Shown: in pieces, positions 9,539-17,928 of the stretch
Numbering within the stretch: position 1 is the first letter of the stretch
How the letters are laid out: each line of letters starts with the position of its first letter
Assembly (NCBI GenBank): GCA_913058245.1
Contig: CAJXQJ010000002.1
Span: 124,001 to 188,000 of the forward strand
Origin: an uncultured Colwellia sp.
GTDB taxonomy: Bacteria; Pseudomonadota; Gammaproteobacteria; Enterobacterales; Alteromonadaceae
Direction of reading: 5' to 3'
Length of the DNA stretch: 64,000 bases
Notes under the pieces: generated by a model
Told to the model about the DNA's origin: nothing
Databases searched by the model: none
Seen by the model: the letters and a program-made list of their open reading frames with translations, nothing else
Translations under genes and position numbers: made by a program

Positions 9539-10951
9539 ATGAAACTAAAAACTACCATTAAAAAACTCACGCAAATATCAGCAATAGCAAGTACATTACT
9601 TTTTAGCCAAACTTCAGCGGCAGATACTATATTGCATGCTTTTAACTGGACCTATGACGACGTAGCCGCCAAAGCACAAGAAATTGCTGATTTAGGTTAT
9701 AAGAAAGTGCTTGTTTCTCCCGCTTACAAATCATCAGGTAACGAATGGTGGGCTCGCTACCAGCCACAAGATATTCGACTAATCCATAGCCCATTAGGCG
9801 ACACTAATGACTTTAAAGATATGGTCAATGCGTTAAAAGCCAAAGGCGTCGAAACCTATGCCGATATTGTATTTAATCATATGGCAAATGAATCATACAA
9901 ACGTTCAGATTTGAATTACCCAGGAACTGAAGTGCTAGCAGAGTATGCAGCCAACAGCACTTACTACAACTCAATTAAACTATTCGGTGATTTACAGCAT
10001 GGAAATTTAGGTGCGGGTGATTTTCATCCTGCAGGCTGTATTACCGACTGGGGTAACCCAGGTCACGTTCAATATTGGCGATTATGTGGGGGTAATGGCG
10101 ACGTAGGCTTACCGGATTTAGATCCTAACAACTGGGTGGTTTCTCAACAACAAGCGTACTTACAAGCATTAAAAACAATAGGTGTTACTGGTTTTCGCGT
10201 TGATGCCGCCAAACATATGAGTAATTATCATATTAACGCCGTATTTAATAACGACATAAAAAATGGTGTTCATGTTTTCGGTGAAATCATCACCTCTGGC
10301 GGCGCTGGTGATAATAGCTACGACAGCTTTCTCGCCCCTTACTTAAATGATACTGGTCACGACGCATATGATTTTCCACTATTTGCTTCACTTCGCGGTG
10401 CATTTGGTTTTGACGGTTCAATGAATCAGTTGGTTGATCCCGGCGCATACGGCCAAGCATTGGCAGGCGATAAAGCAGTAACGTTCTCAATTACCCATGA
10501 CATACCAACCAATGCAGGCTTTAGATATCAAATTCTTAATGCTACAGACGAAACCTTAGCCAATGCTTATATAATGGGGCGTGATGGCGGTACTCCGATG
10601 ATCTATTCTGATCACAATGAAAGTAATGATGGTAGCCGCTGGGTTGATTTATATAAACGCTCAGATATTGCCGGTATGGTTAAGTTCCACAATGCTGCAC
10701 AAGGTCATGGCATGCAAGTGATGAATTTTAACGACTGTATTATTTTATTCAAACGTGATCATATTGGTGTAGTCGGTATTAACAAATGTGACAGTGGTCA
10801 AGACGTATGGGTAAATACCGCCGAACATAACTTATGGTGGCACAAAAACTACCGTGACGTTGTTGAAGGTGTTGATGTACAAAACGTAAATAGCCAATGG
10901 CATAAGTTCTACTTACCAGGTCGTAAAGCAAGAATGTGGTTAATGGAATAA
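9539..10951 (+). CDS. Secreted alpha-amylase (GH13)
   Basis: A 470-residue glycoside hydrolase with a cleavable signal peptide (about 1-28, ending TSAA). It hydrolyses internal alpha-1,4 bonds of starch or glycogen. The GH13 motifs are in order: ADIVFNHM (region I), GFRVDAAKHM with nucleophile Asp222, VFGEI with acid/base Glu249, and THD with the stabilising Asp321. The usual Asn before that His-Asp (NHD) is replaced by Thr, as in some bacterial and animal-like amylases. A short beta-rich C-terminal domain follows. GAGGA lies 8 bp before the ATG. It is downstream of the TonB receptor and closed by a terminator. Activity is very likely. Confidence 0.94.
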   Translation: MKLKTTIKKLTQISAIASTLLFSQTSAADTILHAFNWTYDDVAAKAQEIADLGYKKVLVSPAYKSSGNEWWARYQPQDIRLIHSPLGDTNDFKDMVNALKAKGVETYADIVFNHMANESYKRSDLNYPGTEVLAEYAANSTYYNSIKLFGDLQHGNLGAGDFHPAGCITDWGNPGHVQYWRLCGGNGDVGLPDLDPNNWVVSQQQAYLQALKTIGVTGFRVDAAKHMSNYHINAVFNNDIKNGVHVFGEIITSGGAGDNSYDSFLAPYLNDTGHDAYDFPLFASLRGAFGFDGSMNQLVDPGAYGQALAGDKAVTFSITHDIPTNAGFRYQILNATDETLANAYIMGRDGGTPMIYSDHNESNDGSRWVDLYKRSDIAGMVKFHNAAQGHGMQVMNFNDCIILFKRDHIGVVGINKCDSGQDVWVNTAEHNLWWHKNYRDVVEGVDVQNVNSQWHKFYLPGRKARMWLME

Positions 10952-10980
10952 TATAACTCTATAACGCTAACAAAATAATT

Positions 10981-11010
10981 AAAGCGCTATTTCAATATAG
11001 CGCTTTTTTT
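10981..11010 (+). terminator. Intrinsic terminator after alpha-amylase
   Basis: A perfect 10-bp stem (AAAGCGCTAT with ATAGCGCTTT), a 6-nt loop and a run of seven T. Confidence 0.88.
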
Positions 11011-11203
11011 ATTGCCACCATAGCACGTTATCACTAGCAATAATTTCCAACATGGCGTAACGTTATGATATAAAAAGGAATGACGCGCGAGTAAAGGACT
11101 ATCAATGCTTTTAATCAATAGCATATACTTAACCGCAGTAAGATACGTAGCAAAGGCCAGCCGCGCTGGTATGAAGCTTAGCAATAACAAGGACGAATTA
11201 TCC

Positions 11204-11689
11204 ATGCATTTAAATACTTCAAACGTTAATAAACCAACTTCAGCATACATTTTTTCCACTTGGGGTGTACTCGCTATTGGTGTCTTAGGTTACCTAATTG
11301 GTCTGTGGAATGCAGAATTGCAATTGAATGAAAAAGGCTATTATTTTGCGGTTTTTTTACTAGCAATGTTCTCTGCTGTTACGTTACAAAAAACCATTCG
11401 AGATAAATCAGAAGGCATACCAGTTACCAATGTATTTATGGGCATGTGCTGGGTCGCTTTCTTTTCAGCCATCGCACTGTTAGTTATTGGTCTTATTAAT
11501 GCCACTATGCTGTTAAGTGAAAAAGGCTTTTATGGTATGTCATTTGTATTATCGCTATTTGCCATTATCACCGTACAAAAAAACATACGCGATTTAACCA
11601 ATGAGCAAGGTATCACTGACCCTTCAGCGTTTCCAAAAGCATCTCAAGGTATAGATGTAGCATTAGATGCAGCAGATATAATTGATTAG
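11204..11689 (+). CDS. YiaA/YiaB family inner-membrane protein
   Basis: A 161-residue protein made of two tandem copies of the YiaA/B two-helix unit. Each copy has two hydrophobic helices with a GLWNAEL or GLINATM turn, a KGYYFAVFLLAMFS or KGFYGMSFVLSLFA second helix, and a closing VQKNIRD or LQKTIRD tail. The internal repeat is plain by eye. The frame extends back to 11105, but AAGGA sits 10 bp before the ATG at 11204 and family members begin near there. YiaA and YiaB of Escherichia coli are inner-membrane proteins of unknown role. The C-terminal 30 residues are acidic and not membrane-bound. Confidence 0.85.
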   Translation: MHLNTSNVNKPTSAYIFSTWGVLAIGVLGYLIGLWNAELQLNEKGYYFAVFLLAMFSAVTLQKTIRDKSEGIPVTNVFMGMCWVAFFSAIALLVIGLINATMLLSEKGFYGMSFVLSLFAIITVQKNIRDLTNEQGITDPSAFPKASQGIDVALDAADIID

Positions 11690-11797
11690 CGAAAAACTTA
11701 ATAATGAATATTCAAAAACAACATAATCCATAGTTCATTGACAGTAATTGCTAAAAAGTGAATTAAAATATACGCGTGCAATAATACGGAGTTCATC

Positions 11798-12307
11798 GTG
11801 TTACCGAAAACAAGCTATGTGGTTGATAGAACACTGCATTGGTTATCTTCTTTTTCTATTGTTTTTCTATTGTTTGACATGGGCAGTAGAATTCATAATA
11901 TTGATTACCGCCTAAAGGGTGCGGTGCAACATAAACAAGATGCCATTGAATTGCATATTATCATCGCAGTATTTCTTTTGATCATATTAGCTGCGCGGCT
12001 TATTTGGTATAAATTCTTCTTACATGCTGACTATCGTTTGAGCTATGAAAATACCAAGCATAAATGGCTAGTCCGCCTCATTCATACTGCCATGTACTTA
12101 ACGTTACTGTTATTGATGGGCTCTGGAATTTTTATGATCACCAACTACGAGCATCCATTAAATGTGCTTGGTTTACTGCAGTTTTCTCTGGAAAATACTA
12201 ATAATGCTTCTTTTGCTAATGCTAATAAGTGGCATCTGCTATTTGAAAGCGCTATCTACTTTCTTATATTTACCCATATTGCTGGGGTCATATATAAACG
12301 ACGCTAA
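11798..12307 (+). CDS. Cytochrome b561 family protein
   Basis: A 169-residue integral-membrane protein with four hydrophobic helices. Histidines sit where b561 haem ligands are expected: His in DRTLHWLSS (helix 1), ELHIIIAVF (helix 2), RLIHTAMYL (helix 3), and KWHLLFES with FTHIAG (helix 4). The RTLHW and FTHIAG motifs are hallmarks. Bacterial relatives bind two b haems and pass electrons between the quinone pool and oxygen species or partner enzymes. It starts at GTG within an 11-nt leader (CGGAGTTCATC) that recurs exactly before the next gene. The electron partner is unknown. Confidence 0.85.
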   Translation: MLPKTSYVVDRTLHWLSSFSIVFLLFDMGSRIHNIDYRLKGAVQHKQDAIELHIIIAVFLLIILAARLIWYKFFLHADYRLSYENTKHKWLVRLIHTAMYLTLLLLMGSGIFMITNYEHPLNVLGLLQFSLENTNNASFANANKWHLLFESAIYFLIFTHIAGVIYKRR

Positions 12308-12433
12308 GCTAATAAACATTTATAGCAATAATAGAACGAAACAATTAGCAATGAATGCACTCAACAGTCGACTATTTAACTTTTTACGTTATACTGCCGC
12401 GCAAAATTAGGTATTTAATAAGCGGAGTTCATC

Positions 12434-12766
12434 ATGCACGATCTTTATTACAAAGGACGTATTCACACCCGAGTTAACCATGTAAAGTCAGGTTACAATA
12501 ACAAGCGCGTTGTTAAACTTGGTACACAAAAGCATCCGTTAACCTTAATTGTCGCCAACGATGAACGACAAAAAGAACTTGAAGCACTTGTAGCTGAGCA
12601 TCAGCTCTTTGCAAATATTACGGTTGATAGCAATGCTGAAGAAGATATTAATGAACTAAGCGCTATCTTAAATAAACCAACCACCACCACGTTTGAGAAA
12701 ACGCCAAGCCGAAACGATCCATGCTCATGTGGAAGTGGCAAAAAATATAAAAAGTGTTGCGGCTAA
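12434..12766 (+). CDS. SEC-C metal-binding motif protein (PBPRA1643 family)
   Basis: A 110-residue protein with an N-terminal beta-rich part (LYYKGRIHTRVNHVKSGYNN) and a C-terminal SEC-C zinc-binding motif (residues about 92-110, RNDPCSCGSGKKYKKCCG). The same motif at the end of SecA binds zinc and contacts SecB and ribosomes. Stand-alone small proteins of this kind are common in marine Vibrionales and Alteromonadales and have no proven role. A ribosome-binding site, CGGAG, lies within the same leader used by the b561 gene. A terminator follows. Confidence 0.85.
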   Translation: MHDLYYKGRIHTRVNHVKSGYNNKRVVKLGTQKHPLTLIVANDERQKELEALVAEHQLFANITVDSNAEEDINELSAILNKPTTTTFEKTPSRNDPCSCGSGKKYKKCCG

Positions 12767-12800
12767 GCTAACAAAGCATCATACGCTAACATCAAATATA

Positions 12801-12827
12801 AAACGCGACCTTACCGTCGCGTTTTTT
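12801..12827 (+). terminator. Intrinsic terminator after SEC-C gene
   Basis: A 9-bp stem (AAACGCGAC with GTCGCGTTT), a 6-nt loop and a run of six T. The stem sequence is nearly identical to that of the terminator at 13939. Confidence 0.85.
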
Positions 12828-13054
12828 AATACCGAAAGCAAACACAAACGAGTGGCCAAAAAAGTTATTAAAAACGTTTTTATGCAAATAAATAGTAATG
12901 CTGACAAAGCCGAGTAACCAACAAAAATTAATCCCTTGTTTTTAAAGTACTTTTCAAATGGCATTCTATTTGCTGTGCTCATTCTTAGTAAAAGGAAATA
13001 ATCACTTTCTTTTAAAAATATATTTTAAAACAATAATTAAAAAGGATTTATCCA

Positions 13055-13912
13055 TTGAAAATTACTCGTGATTCAATCATAACGCTATTGCTATTTTTTT
13101 TCTTAACGAGCGTGCTATATACCATAGGATACTGGCTGATATACAGAACACAAAGCGCCTCACCTTTAATGATGTCTACAGGTCTTGCAGCGCTGTTAAC
13201 TTGCTTAATTAGGCAACGTAAAATTTCCAGCTTAGGCTGGACATGGGGAAGTTGGCAATATCAATGGCAAAGTTACTTAATACCGTTAGCTATCATTATG
13301 GCAGCCTACTCAATTATCTGGCTTTGTGATTTCGGCACTTGGTATGACACGCAATTTGTCTTAGAAAAAAAAGCAAGTTACAACCTAGAAAGTTGGGATG
13401 ACTGGCAACTGATCCTTTTTCAATTGCTTTTTACCGCCTCTGTTTCCTTTATGTTAGCGTTACCGTCAGTGCTAGGAGAAGAAATAGCGTGGCGAGGCTT
13501 TCTTGTTAAAGAGCTTTCCTCATTTATGTCATTTACCGGTGTTGCTTTAGTCAGCGGCATTATTTGGTCAAGTTGGCATTGGCCGTTAATTATTTCGGGG
13601 TTATATGGCAACAGCGTTACACCTCTCTATTATCAAATTGCTGTTTTTAGCTTAGCGTTAACCAGCGCCTCTATGATCATGACTTACCTAAGATACAAAA
13701 CTAATAGCTTATGGACTGCGGTAATATTTCACATGAACTGGAATGTATTTATGCAAAAAGTGTTTACACCAATAACCTTAGAAAATGAAAGCTCAGCTTG
13801 GTATATCGACGAATTTGGTATTGTCGTAGCGACTATAACAGCACTTGTCGCAGTATATTTTTGGCGAAAAGGTTATAAAGAGTTCGGTAAACAAAAGTTA
13901 GTATCTGAATAG
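13055..13912 (+). CDS. CPBP family intramembrane glutamic endopeptidase
   Basis: A 285-residue polytopic membrane protein of the CPBP (Abi/Rce1-like) family. The catalytic signature is intact: EEIAWR with Glu142, Glu143 and Arg147, then SSWHWP and HMNWN, which supply the two conserved histidine-bearing helices. About seven or eight hydrophobic segments are visible. Relatives cleave prenylated or other membrane-bound substrates, or confer immunity to bacteriocins; the substrate here is unknown. The start is TTG with AAAGGA 8 bp before it and no nearby ATG alternative. No bacteriocin-like gene is adjacent. Confidence 0.88.
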   Translation: MKITRDSIITLLLFFFLTSVLYTIGYWLIYRTQSASPLMMSTGLAALLTCLIRQRKISSLGWTWGSWQYQWQSYLIPLAIIMAAYSIIWLCDFGTWYDTQFVLEKKASYNLESWDDWQLILFQLLFTASVSFMLALPSVLGEEIAWRGFLVKELSSFMSFTGVALVSGIIWSSWHWPLIISGLYGNSVTPLYYQIAVFSLALTSASMIMTYLRYKTNSLWTAVIFHMNWNVFMQKVFTPITLENESSAWYIDEFGIVVATITALVAVYFWRKGYKEFGKQKLVSE

Positions 13913-13938
13913 CCAGCAAAGCCCGCTTACTATTCAGC

Positions 13939-13965
13939 AAAAACGCGACATTAAGTCGCGTTTTT
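13939..13965. terminator. Intrinsic terminator after CPBP protease gene
   Basis: A perfect 11-bp stem (AAAAACGCGAC with GTCGCGTTTTT) and a 5-nt loop. It can work on both strands between convergent genes. Confidence 0.87.
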
Positions 13966-14060
13966 ATTTTCAATAACTCAATAAACTATTTTGATAAACT
14001 AATAAACTAAAAGTAAGCTCATGAAGTATTAACCACTTGATTATTTACAATTATTCAAAT

Positions 14061-14453
14061 CTACTTTCTCTTTAATTTTACCAGCATAGCTTTACCGCCA
14101 TAGCCATGTTTATTGCATTTGGCTCGCACCACAACCTGAGAAATATCACTCGGTACATCAATATTACATTGGCTGCGAGTAAACGGTTGCTCATGATCAT
14201 GCGGATGATGCAGTTGTCGATAGCCCAATTTATGTCCATCTAAATCGGTAACTTCCCAAGCATCGGCGTAATGATCCCAACCTTGGTCGTTATGCAGCAC
14301 TGAAGTACCAAAACACCACGTACCGTCGGCATTTTGCGTCGCAAGCACTTTCGTCACTTGCGCGTAATCTAAAGATTCGGAATAAGCAGTTAAGTCTAGC
14401 TTGGCTGCAAATACTGATGATGTGAATAGTGCAAGTATTAATAGTAGTTTCAT
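14061..14453 (-). CDS. Secreted protein of unknown function
   Basis: A 130-residue protein with a clear signal peptide (MKLLLILALFTSSVFA, cleavage after about residue 16). The mature part is about 114 residues with three cysteines (WCFG, SQCNID, AKCNKHG) and an unusually histidine-rich stretch, LHHPHDHE, that could bind metal. The overall beta-rich pattern (QVVVRAKC, AMLVKLKRK) suggests a small periplasmic or secreted domain. I do not recognise a named family. It is alone between a terminator and the HEPN pair, on the same strand as the latter but 70 bp downstream of it. Confidence 0.7.
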   Translation of the reverse strand: MKLLLILALFTSSVFAAKLDLTAYSESLDYAQVTKVLATQNADGTWCFGTSVLHNDQGWDHYADAWEVTDLDGHKLGYRQLHHPHDHEQPFTRSQCNIDVPSDISQVVVRAKCNKHGYGGKAMLVKLKRK

Positions 14454-14523
14454 TCTTCTAAATCTCTTTTATCCCTAAAAATGCTTAAAGTTCGATCACT
14501 ATTTATGACCCCCTATTAATGAA

Positions 14524-14934
14524 CTAATGAGTTGATCGATAGATAAGAGAATCTTCTATAAAAGTCCCATTAATGGTACTCCTAGAGAAACGTATTTCAG
14601 AGACATCATTTTCTCCTGTGCCAATAGCAAACTTCATTAATTGAACAATTGGGTGATCAATATTAGTTACACCAACATCATTCAGAGACACTACTCTATC
14701 ATCACTATTTGCTTGGTTATTTGAATCCATAATCCTCTTATAAAACTCTCTGGGGCCACTTTTACCAACTAAAGGAGATGCGATTATTAACTTCCAGATT
14801 TTTTCTTCAGGAAAAAATAACCAAAAAGCACTTTTAATTTCAGAGTTTAACTTATCTAACCTTCGAATTAGTTCTGCTCCAGAATTTGTCATTTGTTCAG
14901 ACAAAACTTCTGTTACCAATATGTCTTTAGCCAT
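14524..14934 (-). CDS. Uncharacterised partner of the HEPN protein
   Basis: A 136-residue cytoplasmic protein with no recognised domain. Secondary structure looks mixed: an N-terminal helix (SGAELIRRLDKLNSEIKSAF), then WLFFPEEKIWKLIIASP as buried strands, then YKRIMDSN. Its start overlaps the end of the HEPN gene by 22 bp, with AGGA 8 bp before the ATG, which signals translational coupling. Composition is AT-rich like its partner. It might be an antitoxin-like or substrate-adaptor partner by analogy with two-gene HEPN modules, but no nucleotidyltransferase motif (GSRARG type) is present, so this is not a standard HEPN-MNT pair. Confidence 0.65.
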   Translation of the reverse strand: MAKDILVTEVLSEQMTNSGAELIRRLDKLNSEIKSAFWLFFPEEKIWKLIIASPLVGKSGPREFYKRIMDSNNQANSDDRVVSLNDVGVTNIDHPIVQLMKFAIGTGENDVSEIRFSRSTINGTFIEDSLIYRSTH

Positions 14935-15329
14935 GTCAATATTCCTGATTCATTGTCAGTAACAGCATTAAATAAATCTGTCGCTCTTGTTTTTTCAATT
15001 GTACAGTCATACCTTGAAACTTCAGTCCAATCTTTTGCTACCGCCCAATTCAAACTAAATTCTTGATCTTCTTTTTCTCTCTGAGTTAGCTTTTGTTTTA
15101 GCCCTGCCGTACCCAAAAGCTCAACCAACTTATGAGTATGACTAGCATTTGCTAATTGTTTACTCGGAAAATCATATTCTTTTACTTGCTTTGCAATACA
15201 AGCTTTAAGAGCACACTCTAGTGCATATCCCACTAGATAGTACGCTCCATGAAAGTTATTAGATTCTAGTAAAGCCCGAGCTTCGCTTACTCTTATATTT
15301 ACTAATTTTTCTAAATCAAATTTATTCAT
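14913..15329 (-). CDS. HEPN domain-containing protein
   Basis: A 138-residue all-helical protein. Helix 1 (LVNIRVSEARALLESNNFHGAYYL) followed by VGYALECALKACIAKQ is the standard HEPN opening, where paired helices bind nucleotides or RNA in toxin and defence proteins. SHTHKLVELLG and YDCTIEKTRATDLFNAV form the later helices. The RNase signature R-x4-6-H is not evident in the last helix pair, so it may be a non-catalytic HEPN. It is first in a two-gene unit overlapping its partner by 22 bp. No good ribosome-binding site is seen at the ATG. Confidence 0.75.
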   Translation of the reverse strand: MNKFDLEKLVNIRVSEARALLESNNFHGAYYLVGYALECALKACIAKQVKEYDFPSKQLANASHTHKLVELLGTAGLKQKLTQREKEDQEFSLNWAVAKDWTEVSRYDCTIEKTRATDLFNAVTDNESGILTWLKTYW

Positions 15330-15482
15330 AAAAATACATACATTAAATGAGTATCGATAAGTTGGAAATAGCTAACCATTGAAGCTTTCCATAAAGTTTC
15401 CATAATTCTGATTAATATCTCACAACTTCAACAACTTATAAATAAAAGAATTAAAAAACAACAAAAATTTACTTTCTAAAAA

Positions 15483-15734
15483 CTACTTAAACCAAACTTT
15501 ACCACCAATAAATTTGTAAGCGGGTAAGCCACGAATCAGGGTTTCGCGGGCAAAGGGCTTTTGGCATTTAGGGCAAATACAAGGCTTTGTGGTGTAGTCT
15601 TGACTAATACGTTCTTTGAAGCTTTTCACTAACGCCCCTTTGCCGCCCTTGCGGTACTTAAATAAAAGGGTGTTGCAGCCGTTGCAATATATATCAACGG
15701 TTTTGGTTGGGCCTTTTTTACTCGGTTTTGCCAT
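15483..15734 (-). CDS. Zinc-ribbon-like small protein
   Basis: An 83-residue basic protein with two CxxC pairs, YCNGC and CICPKC, separated by about 35 residues, a four-cysteine zinc-ribbon arrangement. Many lysines (KPSKKGPTKT, KYRKGGKGALVKSFKER) suggest nucleic-acid contact. The frame extends back to a TTG at 15755, but the ATG at 15734 is more likely, because the residue after it begins the conserved-looking MAKPSKKG. I know no function. It stands alone, with a 153-bp AT-rich stretch separating it from the HEPN gene. Confidence 0.65.
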   Translation of the reverse strand: MAKPSKKGPTKTVDIYCNGCNTLLFKYRKGGKGALVKSFKERISQDYTTKPCICPKCQKPFARETLIRGLPAYKFIGGKVWFK

Positions 15735-15783
15735 CAGTTGTTTTCTTACTTCCAATATTTGAATTTCAGTTTCTTACACAGTT

Positions 15784-15816
15784 AAAAAAGCCAGCTGACT
15801 TAAAAAATCAGCTGGC
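15784..15816 (-). terminator. Intrinsic terminator of ggt
   Basis: A 9-bp stem (GCCAGCTGA with TCAGCTGGC) and a 9-nt loop. Read on the minus strand, it is followed by TTTTTT. Confidence 0.8.
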
Positions 15817-15871
15817 AACAGCATAACAAATATTGCGAATAATCAGCAGTAGTTACAGTGAAAATTCATGG

Positions 15872-17638
15872 CTAATATCCAGCGGCCTGTCCGTCCTTTC
15901 TTGACTCAGATGCGCCGTAATACACCTTTTCTTTATCGTCCCACATAATGGCTTGATAGCCGCCATAACCGCCCATATCAAAACCAACTTTGTGACCACG
16001 TTGCATTAAGCCACGCACCGTTTGATACGGAATATCAGACTCAATAACCAACTGCCCGCCATCAACCAAGGTTTTACCATTGGCTTCGGTTGGCTCCGTT
16101 GAGCCGAAATGTTGCCAGCGTGTGGCATCGCCCGCTTCTTGCAGGTTCATACCAAAATCAATAATGTTAGTAACAATTTGCACATGCCCTTGTGGCTGCA
16201 TAGCACCGCCCATTAAACCAAAACTAATAAATGGTTTACCGTCTTTCATGACAAATGCAGGAATAATAGTATGAAACGGACGCTTATTTGGCTGATAAGC
16301 ATTGGCATGGGTTTTATCCATAGAGAATAATTGGCCACGGTCTTGAAAAACAAAACCTAACCCCGGTACAACCACACCTGAGCCCATACCACGGTAGTTA
16401 CTTTGAATTAGCGAAACCATATTACCGTCTTTATCTGCCGTGGTTAGATAAATGGTATCGCCTTGATACATGGCGGGGTTACCAGCATCGACACGCTTAG
16501 CCGCGCGTTCACCAATAAGCTTTCTACGCTCCATGGCATATTTTTTATCAATTAACCCGGTTAACGGTACATCATAAAAGTCCATATCGGCATAAAATTT
16601 AGCACGATCTTCAAACGCTAATTTTTTCGCTTCTGTCATCACATGCAGCGTTTGCTCTGACAAAAAGCCCATATCAGCTAAATTGTATGGCTCTAGCATG
16701 TTTAGTATTTGCAGCGCGGCAATACCTTGGCCATTAGGTGGCAGTTCAAACACATCGTAACCACGATAGTTAGTTGAAACAGGTTCAACCCAAGTAGAAG
16801 TATGGCTAGCTAGATCTTCACGAGAAATATAGCCGCCATTAGCTTTCATAAAGCGGTCAATTTTGTCAGCAATTTCACCTTGATAAAATGCCTCTCGTCC
16901 TTGTTCTGCGATTAACGATAGCGTATTAGCTAATTCAGGATTTTTGAATATTTGCCCCTTGCGTGGCGCTTTACCATTAATTGTAAACGTGCTTTTAAAA
17001 CTGCCCGGTTGTGGCGATAATCTTGGAACACTGCGATCCCAATAATAAGCAATAAGCTCACTTACAGGGAAGCCGTTATTGGCATAGTCGATAGCAGGCT
17101 TTAGCACCTTGTTCATTGGCATTTCGCCGAACTTATCATGCATTTCAAACCAACCATCAACTGTACCTGGTACAGAAATAGGTAACATGCCATAAGGGGG
17201 AATGTTTTCGCGATCTAAAGCATTGAGTTCTTTTTTAAGTTTTTCAAAGGTAAGGGATTGAGGTGAACGCCCACTGCCGTTCAAGCCATAAAGCTTCTGA
17301 GTTTTTGCATGCCAAATAATCGCGTATAAATCACCACCAATACCGTTACCGGTTGGCTCCATTAAACCAAGTGCAGCATTAGCAGCAATGGCCGCGTCAA
17401 TGGCATTACCGCCATCTTTTAGCACTTGCAAGCCAATCTGTGTAGCGAGTGGCTGACTCGTTGCCACCATGCCATTAGCTGCAATAACTTCTGAACGTGT
17501 TGCATGAGTTTTACCAGTAACACGGTCTGCATTGGCATGCACCTGCACTGTGGCAACCGAAGCAACAATTGCCGTAACAACAAGGCTTAATTTTATAACA
17601 ACGCGATTCACACGCGAAAACCTATTTTGCTTTATCAT
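15872..17638 (-). CDS. ggt: Gamma-glutamyltransferase
   Basis: A 588-residue precursor. A basic N-terminus and hydrophobic signal (about 15-36, ending VHANA) direct it to the periplasm. It cleaves gamma-glutamyl bonds of glutathione and related peptides. The chain self-processes before the nucleophile: Thr395 in GDTIYLTTADKDGN aligns with the Escherichia coli catalytic Thr391. The NAIDAAIAANAALGLMEP and GTGNGIGGDLY-type segments of the large subunit and GMGSGVVVPGLGF of the small subunit are present. It is divergent from an exported M24 peptidase gene. With the POT transporter and regulator nearby, this suggests peptide scavenging. Its 5' leader has a 13-bp tandem repeat. Confidence 0.93.
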   Translation of the reverse strand: MIKQNRFSRVNRVVIKLSLVVTAIVASVATVQVHANADRVTGKTHATRSEVIAANGMVATSQPLATQIGLQVLKDGGNAIDAAIAANAALGLMEPTGNGIGGDLYAIIWHAKTQKLYGLNGSGRSPQSLTFEKLKKELNALDRENIPPYGMLPISVPGTVDGWFEMHDKFGEMPMNKVLKPAIDYANNGFPVSELIAYYWDRSVPRLSPQPGSFKSTFTINGKAPRKGQIFKNPELANTLSLIAEQGREAFYQGEIADKIDRFMKANGGYISREDLASHTSTWVEPVSTNYRGYDVFELPPNGQGIAALQILNMLEPYNLADMGFLSEQTLHVMTEAKKLAFEDRAKFYADMDFYDVPLTGLIDKKYAMERRKLIGERAAKRVDAGNPAMYQGDTIYLTTADKDGNMVSLIQSNYRGMGSGVVVPGLGFVFQDRGQLFSMDKTHANAYQPNKRPFHTIIPAFVMKDGKPFISFGLMGGAMQPQGHVQIVTNIIDFGMNLQEAGDATRWQHFGSTEPTEANGKTLVDGGQLVIESDIPYQTVRGLMQRGHKVGFDMGGYGGYQAIMWDDKEKVYYGASESRKDGQAAGY

Positions 17639-17658
17639 ATTTTATTATTCTCACTTAA

Positions 17659-17684
17659 TGCCTAAACTAAGTGCCTAAACTTAG
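17659..17684. repeat. 13-bp tandem duplication in the ggt leader
   Basis: TGCCTAAACTAAG is followed immediately by TGCCTAAACTTAG, with one base difference, and then by a third partial TGCC. It lies between ggt and its likely promoter. Confidence 0.75.
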
Positions 17685-17928
17685 TGCCGAACATTATTGA
17701 TAACACGCTCACTACTTATGTACAAAAAATACTCGCTAATACGCTAAGTTTCTGCGTTAAGTCGCAGTATCACATTAAGCCATAAATCGAATTTTCATAT
17801 TTCATCGTAAATTGCCCACGATTTGTCGGTAATGGCTTGCTCGACTAATTAAAAAGCGATAGCGTGAAGCTATAAAATGTAACTCGTTAAAGCACTTAAA
17901 ATTTTTAACAGTGATCGCAGGACAAAAA

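Noticed and set aside
11105-11203. N-terminal extension of the YiaA/B-like protein
   Set aside because: It has no ribosome-binding site; AAGGA before the ATG at 11204 and family length favour the shorter form.
12693-12982. Frames on both strands around the SEC-C gene end
   Set aside because: They cross the terminator at 12801 and overlap a conserved gene; no protein features.
14500-15760. Possible genomic island or prophage remnant around the HEPN pair
   Set aside because: No integrase, transposase, tRNA or flanking direct repeat was seen; only AT-richness and orphan genes support it.
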